Under the pieces are notes generated by a model. That model was given only the letters and a program-made list of their open reading frames with translations, did no database searches and was not told the DNA's origin. Shown in pieces: positions 58,568 through 64,000 of a DNA stretch of 64,000 nucleotides (its first letter is position 1; every line of letters begins with the position of its first letter). Made by a program: the position numbers and the translations under genes. Source of the DNA: DASQEH01 sp038237745 (GTDB lineage Bacteria > Actinomycetota > Actinomycetes > Propionibacteriales > Nocardioidaceae); contig JBBRYJ010000001.1 in the NCBI GenBank assembly GCA_038237745.1, positions 248,001-312,000 of the forward strand. Reading direction: 5' to 3'.

Positions 58568-60295
58568 ATGACCACCGTTGCCGAGCTCATCGTCGCAGCC
58601 CTCGCCGACCACGGTGTCTCGCAGATCTGGGGAGTGGTCGGAGACGCACTCAACCCCGTTACCGACGCGATCCGGCGAGAGGACCGCGTGGAGTGGATCG
58701 GCGTACGGCACGAGGAGACCGCGGCTTTCGCGGCAGGCGCCCAGGCGCAGCTGACCGGCAGGGTGGGCGTCTGCATGGGGACCGTCGGCCCGGGGTCGAT
58801 CCACCTGCTCAACGGCCTGTACGACGCGAAGAAGTCCCATGCGCCAGTGCTCGCGATCTGTGGCCAGGTGCCCTTGGCCGAGATCGGGAGCGACTTCTTC
58901 CAGGAGGTCGACAACGACCTCCTGTTCAGCGACGTGGCGGCGTTCGCGCGCACGGTGACCAGCGCCAGTCAGCTGCCGCAGCTGCTCGAGCAGGCCGTCA
59001 ACGCCGCGATCCACCATCAGAGCGTCGCCGTCCTGACGCTGCCAGGAGACGTGGGAGGACTTGAGCTCCCCAAGCACACGAAGCCGCCCCGCTTCGTCTC
59101 GTCGAGGCGCCAGGCCGCGCCGCACGCCGACGAGGTCGGCGAGGCCGCCAGGCTGCTCAACGCGGCCGAGAAGGTCACACTGCTCGTGGGTATGGGGGCC
59201 CGAGACTCCCGTACCGAAGTGCTCGCGATGGCCGATCGCTGCGCGGCACCGATGGTCCTGACGCTCAAGGCCAAGGAGGGCCTGGAGCGCGACAACCCCT
59301 TCCAGGTAGGCCAGAACGGACTGATCGGGAACCCGGCCGCCGCGAAAGCGTTCGAGGACTGCGACGCCCTCCTCATGGTGGGCACCGACTTCCCGTACCG
59401 GGACTGGTACCCGACGGGGAAGACGGTCATCCAGATCGACGCGCGCGCGGAGCACATCGGACGGCGAACGGCCGTCGACCTAGGGCTGGTCGGGCATGCC
59501 CGGCCGACCCTGCAGGCACTCCTACCGCGCCTCGACGACGGGCGGGACCGGGGACACCTCGACTCTGTCAGGCAGAAGTACGACGGCTGGGCCGAGCGGC
59601 AGCAGGAGCTGGCCGACCCGGCATTCGAGTCCAAACCGGTCGGCCTGCTGCGACGCACCGTCGACAACCCCGAGAAGCGCATCCGTCCGGAGCTGCTCGC
59701 CGCGAGCCTCGACCGGTATGCCGCGGACGACGCCATCTTCACGTCCGACACCGGCATGGCGACGGTCTGGCTCTCACGATTCGTCTCGATGAGAGGGACG
59801 CGTCGCCTGCTCGGCTCGTACAACCTCGGCTCGATGGCCAACGCGATGCCGCAGGCTCTCGGCGCGCAGGCCCTCGACCGCGACCGGCATGTGGTGGCCT
59901 TCTGCGGAGACGGCGGACTCACCATGCTGCTCGGCGACCTTCTCACCGCCGTGGCCGCAGACCTGCCGGTCACCTTCGTCGTGTTCGACAACGGCCGGCT
60001 CGGCATGGTCAAGCTGGAGCAGGAGGAGGGCGGCCTGCCTGAGTTCGGGACGGTCCTGCACAACCCCGATCTCGCGGCCGTGGCGACCACAATGGGGCTG
60101 ACCGGCATCCGGGTCACCGACCCCACCGCGGTCGACTCCGCGGTACAGCGGGCGCTCGCCACTCCCGGTCCGGTCCTGCTCGACGTGCTCACGAACGCCC
60201 AGGAGGTCGCCCTACCTCCCAAGACCACACCTGTCGAGGCGTGGGGCTTCGCGATCGCAAAGCTCAAAGAGGGCGTGGTCAGCCACGGGAGCTGA
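58568..60295 (+). CDS. thiamine-pyrophosphate enzyme, pyruvate dehydrogenase (quinone)/oxidase type
   Basis: This 575-residue enzyme has the PoxB/acetolactate synthase layout. The N-terminal TPP-pyrimidine domain has IWGVVGDALNPVTDAIR and the catalytic Glu in VRHEETAAFAAGAQAQLTG; the middle FAD-type domain has LLVGMGARDSRTEVLAMADR; the C-terminal TPP-pyrophosphate domain has FCGDGGLTMLLGDLLTAVA and the metal-site Asn in VVFDNGRLGMVKLEQEEGG. GLPEFGTVLHNPDLAAVA is typical of PoxB-like proteins. It probably converts pyruvate to acetate with electrons to quinone; related enzymes use other 2-oxo acids. SD GAAGGGGAA precedes the ATG. Confidence 0.88.
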   Translation: MTTVAELIVAALADHGVSQIWGVVGDALNPVTDAIRREDRVEWIGVRHEETAAFAAGAQAQLTGRVGVCMGTVGPGSIHLLNGLYDAKKSHAPVLAICGQVPLAEIGSDFFQEVDNDLLFSDVAAFARTVTSASQLPQLLEQAVNAAIHHQSVAVLTLPGDVGGLELPKHTKPPRFVSSRRQAAPHADEVGEAARLLNAAEKVTLLVGMGARDSRTEVLAMADRCAAPMVLTLKAKEGLERDNPFQVGQNGLIGNPAAAKAFEDCDALLMVGTDFPYRDWYPTGKTVIQIDARAEHIGRRTAVDLGLVGHARPTLQALLPRLDDGRDRGHLDSVRQKYDGWAERQQELADPAFESKPVGLLRRTVDNPEKRIRPELLAASLDRYAADDAIFTSDTGMATVWLSRFVSMRGTRRLLGSYNLGSMANAMPQALGAQALDRDRHVVAFCGDGGLTMLLGDLLTAVAADLPVTFVVFDNGRLGMVKLEQEEGGLPEFGTVLHNPDLAAVATTMGLTGIRVTDPTAVDSAVQRALATPGPVLLDVLTNAQEVALPPKTTPVEAWGFAIAKLKEGVVSHGS

Positions 60296-60297
60296 CC

Positions 60298-60317
60298 GAG
60301 CCGGTTACTCCCGGCTC
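60298..60317. terminator. hairpin between converging genes
   Basis: GAGCCGG (60298-60304) pairs with CCGGCTC (60311-60317) across loop TTACTC. It spans the stop of the minus-strand B12-binding gene and lies just after the stop of the plus-strand TPP enzyme gene, so it could serve both strands. Confidence 0.4.
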
Positions 60318-60703
60318 GCCATGGCGCTGTTGACCCAGTCGACGACGTCCCTGGTCTTGGTGCCGGGGGTGAAGATTCGGGCGACTCCGGCCTCCTCGAG
60401 GAGAGGGATGTCGCCTGCTGGGATGATCCCGCCACCGAAGACGAGGATGTCGGTGGCGTCGCGTTCTTCGAGCAGCTGGAGCACCTTGGTGAACAGCGTC
60501 ATGTGAGCACCCGACAGGACCGAGAGCCCGACGATATCGGCGTCCTCCTGGATGGCCGTCTGCACCACCTGTTCGGGCGTCTGGTGGAGTCCGGTGTAGA
60601 TGACCTCCATGCCCGCGTCGCGCAGTGCCCGCGCGATGATCTTGGCACCACGGTCGTGTCCGTCGAGACCAGGCTTTGCGATGACAATCCGAACCGGGGC
60701 CAT
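60305..60703 (-). CDS. cobalamin-binding small subunit of acyl-CoA mutase
   Basis: This 132-residue protein is a free-standing B12-binding domain: VRIVIAKPGLDGHDRGAKII with DxHxxG and the cobalt-coordinating His (about residue 16), VIYTGLHQTPEQVVQTA, VGLSVLSGAHMTLFTKVL, LVFGGGIIPAGDIPLL and VARIFTPGTKTRDVVDWV. These are the motifs of methylmalonyl-/isobutyryl-CoA mutase small subunits. ATG 60701-60703 has GAGGAG five bases upstream; a start four codons earlier is less likely. In Streptomyces I recall a similar icmB-type gene near pcrA and sucCD. The matching large subunit is probably the one at 4287-5867. Confidence 0.92.
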   Translation of the reverse strand: MAPVRIVIAKPGLDGHDRGAKIIARALRDAGMEVIYTGLHQTPEQVVQTAIQEDADIVGLSVLSGAHMTLFTKVLQLLEERDATDILVFGGGIIPAGDIPLLEEAGVARIFTPGTKTRDVVDWVNSAMASRE

Positions 60704-60976
60704 CGGTCTCCTCACCGCCGCTGGGACACGTCACAGGAGGACCCCCGGCGACGTCGTACGACGTCTGAACCCTAACGAACTTCTTCGCGAGAGGGCATGC
60801 GAGCGGTAGACGACCCACCCCGGCAAGTTCGCGAGAACCCCCCCGATTTCGGACAGTGTGATCACCCTCGGTGGGGGCCCACAGCCGTCTCTGTGACTCA
60901 TTTCTGCTTCGGCTTCCGGTTCCGCTAGTGTCTCCCCTCGTTACCTCCCCGTTACCTTTCCGAAGGACGTCAGCCT

Positions 60977-61897
60977 TTGCCGTCGCACCGCGCCGAGAAG
61001 CATCGCGCCACCTCCAAGGGGCCGGTCGCCGTCGCCAGCCGCAGGCGAGCGTCCACCGGGCACCGGCGACGGAGTCAGGTCCGCCCCGCGGCCATCGCGC
61101 GCGGTGCGGCCCTGGTGGTGGCGGCCGCCGCAGCAGTGACGTCGAGCCACCTCGTCGCCGCTGGCGGGTCAGGGACCACCGTGTCTGCTCCGCAGGGGGG
61201 CAGCGCTCCTAGAGACAGACTCAGCCTCGCCGTTGCTTCGGCGCGTCAGAGCGACGGCCACCGGGCCAGCCGTTCGGGGTCCAGGCCGCGGCTGAGCGAC
61301 AGTGGCGATACGGCAGGCTCCAGTCCGGCCGCCGCACGCCAGGTTGCCCTGCGCGGTGCCTCGCTACGGGCGGCGGCCGCCGACGCCCAGCGACTCGAGA
61401 CGAAGCTTGCCGCGCAGAGAGCCCAGAGACGTGCGAACGCGCGAGCACGCGAGGCCGCCCGCAAGCGCGCCGAGGCGCAGGCGAGCAGCGGCTGGGTGCT
61501 CCCCACCACGGGCTTCCACATCTCGGTCTGGTTCGGCGAGGCCGGCCCCTACTGGTCGACGGGCTATCACACCGGTATCGACTTCGCGACGGCGTACGGG
61601 ACGCCTGTGGTTGCGGTGGCCGGCGGAACGGTTGCGCAGACCGGCTGGGATGGCGCCTACGGCAACCAGATCAGGCTGCGGCTCGAGAACGGCGACGAGG
61701 TCTGGTACAACCACCTCAGCGCCATCGAGGTCAGCACCGGACAGTCCGTCGGCTCCGGCCAGGAGCTGGGGAAGGTCGGGGAGACCGGGAACGCCTACGG
61801 TGCCCACCTGCACTTCGAGTACCGGCTCGCGTCCGACCTGTCCACCGCCGTCGACCCTCTCCCGTTCTTCCAGAGTCACGGAATCTCGCTCTCCTGA
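60977..61897 (+). CDS. M23-family peptidase (LytM type), exported
   Basis: This 306-residue protein probably starts with TTG (60977), with GAAGGA upstream. A basic N-terminus of about 38 residues precedes a hydrophobic segment AIARGAALVVAAAAAVTSSH, which fits a long signal or an anchor. A low-complexity, then helical Ala/Arg-rich stretch (about 115-170) may be a short coiled coil. The peptidase domain at about 175-300 has the zinc ligands in HTGIDFATAYGTPVVAV and GAHLHFEYRL, so it is likely active on peptidoglycan cross-links. It precedes pcrA on the same strand. Confidence 0.9.
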   Translation: MPSHRAEKHRATSKGPVAVASRRRASTGHRRRSQVRPAAIARGAALVVAAAAAVTSSHLVAAGGSGTTVSAPQGGSAPRDRLSLAVASARQSDGHRASRSGSRPRLSDSGDTAGSSPAAARQVALRGASLRAAAADAQRLETKLAAQRAQRRANARAREAARKRAEAQASSGWVLPTTGFHISVWFGEAGPYWSTGYHTGIDFATAYGTPVVAVAGGTVAQTGWDGAYGNQIRLRLENGDEVWYNHLSAIEVSTGQSVGSGQELGKVGETGNAYGAHLHFEYRLASDLSTAVDPLPFFQSHGISLS

Positions 61898-61962
61898 AGC
61901 TCTGCGGGGCGGCGTCGAGGGCACGCGAAGTCGCACCGTGACTGTCGTCCCCGACACGTAGC

Positions 61963-64000
61963 ATGAACAGCGACATGACTTCGCTGTTCCCGCTGCCCGT
62001 CCTGGCAGATCCCGACCGCCTGCCACCCTCCTCCGAGGAGCCTGTCCGCCGTAGGCAGCCCACCCCCGACGAGCTGCTCGACGGCCTCAACCCGTCGCAA
62101 CGCGCTGCCGTCATGTACGACGGACCGGCCCTGCTCGTCGTGGCGGGAGCCGGGTCAGGCAAGACAAGGGTGCTGACCCGCCGGATCGCATGGCTGCTGG
62201 CCGAGCGCGGCGCCCATCCCGGCTCGATCCTGGCGATCACGTTCACAAACAAGGCGGCGGCCGAGATGCGCGAACGTGTCGGCGAGCTCGTGGGCGGCCG
62301 GGCGAAGATCATGTGGGTCTCCACGTTCCATTCCTCGTGTGTGCGCATCCTGCGCAAGGAGATCGCGCGCTTCGGGTACGGGTCGAACTTCTCGATCTAC
62401 GACGACGCCGACGCGCGGCGCCTGATGGGGCTGGTGTGCCGTGACCTCGACCTCGATCCCAAGCGCTACGCGCCGCGAGCGGTCCTCAACTGGGTGAGCG
62501 CCTGCAAGAACGACCTTCTCGACCCGGAGGCCGCCGCGGCCAAGGCGAACAACCAGCTCGAACGGACGTTCGCCGAGTGTTACTCCACCTACCAGGCAAG
62601 GCTGCGCGAGGCCAACGCTCTCGATTTCGACGACCTGATCTCGACCACCGTGCACCTGTTCCAGGCCTTCCCCGAGGTTCGCGAGACATACCGCCGACGC
62701 TTCCGGCACGTGCTCGTCGACGAGTACCAGGACACCAACCACGCGCAGTACGCCCTGATCCGCGAGCTCTGCGCCCCTGGGGTGTCGCGGCGCACCGCTG
62801 AGGGGGATCTGGTCGGCGCGGCACGAGACCAGCCGGAGGTCTCGGCACCGGTGTCCGAACCAGCCGAGCTCATGGTGGTGGGTGACGCCGACCAGTCGAT
62901 CTACGCGTTCCGTGGAGCGAGCATCCGCAACATCATGCAGTTCGAGGAGGACTTCCCCCGGGCGAAGACGGTGCTGCTCGAGCAGAACTACCGCTCGACC
63001 CAGACGATCCTCGACGCCGCCAACGCTGTGATCTCGCGCAACACCGCACGCAAGTCGAAGAACCTGTGGTCCGACGCCGGAGACGGTGAGCTCATCACCG
63101 GGTATGTCGCGGACAACGAGCACGACGAGGCACAGTTCGTCGCCGAGGAGATCGACCGGCTCAGCGACGAGGGCCTGGCCCGGCCGGGCGAGGTGGCCGT
63201 GTTCTACCGCACCAACGCCCAGAGCAGGGTCTTCGAGGAGGTCTTCATCCGGGTCGGGCTGCCCTACAAGGTCGTGGGAGGGGTCCGGTTCTACGAGCGA
63301 AGGGAGGTCCGAGACGCCCTTGCTTACCTGCGCCTGCTCGTCAACCCCGACGACACGGTGTCCCTGCGCCGTATCGTCAACGTGCCGAAGAGGGGCATCG
63401 GCGACCGAGCCCAGGCATGCGTCGATCTACTCGCCCAACGCTCCGCGACGTCGTACTGGCGCGCGCTCGGCAACGCCGCCGATGCGCCGGGCATCGCCAC
63501 CCGGTCGCTGAGGAACGTCGAGGCGTTCGTGGGTCTGGTCGAGTCGCTGCAGAAGCTCGTGGCCGACGCCGCTCGTCCCGACGACATCGTCGAGGCGGTC
63601 GTCACGCGTACGGGCTACCTCGCCGAGCTCGAGGCGTCGAGCGACCCGCAGGACGAGACCCGGGTGGAGAACCTCGGAGAGCTGGTCGCCGTCGCCCGCG
63701 AGTTCGCCGACGAGCGAGACGGTGCGACGCTCGCAGAGTTCCTCGAACGCGTTGCGCTGGTGGCCGATGCCGACCAGATTCCCGACGACGACGACGCAGG
63801 TGGCGTCGTCACGCTCATGACTCTTCACACGGCGAAGGGCCTGGAGTTCCCGGTGGTGTTCCTGACAGGGCTCGAAGACGGCGTCTTCCCGCACTCCCGG
63901 TCTCTCGGCGATGCACCCGAGCTGGAGGAGGAGCGGCGGCTGGCCTACGTCGGCCTGACCCGGGCCCGTGAACGGCTCTACGTGACCCGCGCCATGGTCC
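61963..64000 (+). CDS. pcrA: ATP-dependent DNA helicase PcrA/UvrD, 3' end beyond window
   Basis: About 679 codons of a superfamily 1A helicase are visible, missing only the C-terminal tail. All helicase motifs appear in order: LNPSQRAAV (Q), VVAGAGSGKTRVLTRR (I), AITFTNKAAAEMRERV (Ia), VLVDEYQDTNHAQY (II), GDADQSIYAFRGA (III), EQNYRSTQTILDAAN (IV), VTLMTLHTAKGLEFPVV (V) and LAYVGLTRARERLYVTR (VI). A short acidic insert between motifs II and III (about residues 275-300) is usual in actinobacteria. ATG 61963 is taken as start; ATG 61975 is also possible, and neither has a strong ribosome-binding site. It functions in nucleotide excision and mismatch repair and replication. Confidence 0.95.
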   Translation, partial: MNSDMTSLFPLPVLADPDRLPPSSEEPVRRRQPTPDELLDGLNPSQRAAVMYDGPALLVVAGAGSGKTRVLTRRIAWLLAERGAHPGSILAITFTNKAAAEMRERVGELVGGRAKIMWVSTFHSSCVRILRKEIARFGYGSNFSIYDDADARRLMGLVCRDLDLDPKRYAPRAVLNWVSACKNDLLDPEAAAAKANNQLERTFAECYSTYQARLREANALDFDDLISTTVHLFQAFPEVRETYRRRFRHVLVDEYQDTNHAQYALIRELCAPGVSRRTAEGDLVGAARDQPEVSAPVSEPAELMVVGDADQSIYAFRGASIRNIMQFEEDFPRAKTVLLEQNYRSTQTILDAANAVISRNTARKSKNLWSDAGDGELITGYVADNEHDEAQFVAEEIDRLSDEGLARPGEVAVFYRTNAQSRVFEEVFIRVGLPYKVVGGVRFYERREVRDALAYLRLLVNPDDTVSLRRIVNVPKRGIGDRAQACVDLLAQRSATSYWRALGNAADAPGIATRSLRNVEAFVGLVESLQKLVADAARPDDIVEAVVTRTGYLAELEASSDPQDETRVENLGELVAVAREFADERDGATLAEFLERVALVADADQIPDDDDAGGVVTLMTLHTAKGLEFPVVFLTGLEDGVFPHSRSLGDAPELEEERRLAYVGLTRARERLYVTRAMV

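Noticed and set aside
60827..60838. GTTCGCGAGAAC in the gap before the M23 gene, considered as an SOS box
   Set aside because: The half-sites are in the opposite order (GTTC-N4-GAAC) to the LexA consensus GAAC-N4-GTTC.
60704..60976. Possible c-di-AMP (ydaO-type) riboswitch before the M23 peptidase
   Set aside because: Such riboswitches often precede cell-wall hydrolases in actinobacteria, but I could not find the conserved core elements in this 273-bp gap.

Overview
The window is GC-rich bacterial chromosome. Genes are densely packed, many overlap their neighbour by four bases (ATGA/GTGA), and GTG/TTG starts are frequent. Gene content and order (sucCD, a DUF6350/PerM-like protein, purN-purH, folD-DUF3017, mdh, split acyl-CoA mutase, dimeric NADP-isocitrate dehydrogenase, AlkB behind an actinobacterial SOS box) indicate an aerobic actinomycete, probably near Nocardioidaceae/Propionibacteriales. 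The family-level placement is inference. I saw no tRNA, rRNA, CRISPR array, insertion sequence or phage gene.

Layout. 1-5.9 kb (minus): a BMP-type nucleoside-like ABC importer (lipoprotein, double ATPase, start of a permease), an M20 amidohydrolase and the large subunit of an acyl-CoA mutase. 5.9-11 kb (minus): a CorC-type membrane protein, trpS, a 2'-5' RNA ligase-like protein, a YihY-type membrane protein and a frameshifted PLP-dependent dehydratase. 11-17 kb: two adjacent GNAT proteins, galK, icd, and mdh behind a perfect 24-bp palindrome. 16.8-32.4 kb (minus): one long run of choline/glycine betaine genes: iclR, betB, betA, betaine ABC importer, dimethylglycine oxidase and heterotetrameric sarcosine oxidase soxBDAG. 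32.5-41 kb: purU, an MttB-family methyltransferase, and a plus-strand set of iclR, corrinoid protein, methyl-THF:corrinoid methyltransferase, RACE-type reactivase and DUF1638 protein, closed by a MetF-like reductase. 41-44.4 kb (minus): DUF3017, folD, purH, purN. 44.4-53.3 kb: accessory genes (membrane protein, PRC-barrel/DUF2382 protein, TetR regulator, AlkB, GH3 glycosidase, large exported protein) and the DUF6350 protein. 53.5-64 kb: a sigma-like protein with a membrane anchor, sucD/sucC, an alpha/beta hydrolase, a pyruvate oxidase-like enzyme, the small B12-binding partner of the acyl-CoA mutase, an M23 peptidase and PcrA/UvrD helicase (runs off the end).

How the genes work together. The central 24 kb reads as a complete route from choline to glycine: uptake, oxidation to glycine betaine (BetA, BetB), removal of the first methyl group by a corrinoid methyltransferase (MttB-type enzyme, corrinoid carrier, methyl-THF transferase, RACE reactivase), then oxidative removal of the other two by dimethylglycine oxidase and sarcosine oxidase. 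All three methyl groups reach tetrahydrofolate and can be handled by MetF, FolD and PurU, all encoded alongside. A corrinoid demethylation step best known from anaerobes, joined to two oxygen-consuming, peroxide-forming enzymes, is the most notable feature. The island lies between mdh and DUF3017-folD, which I recall as near neighbours in related actinobacteria, suggesting insertion into a conserved block.
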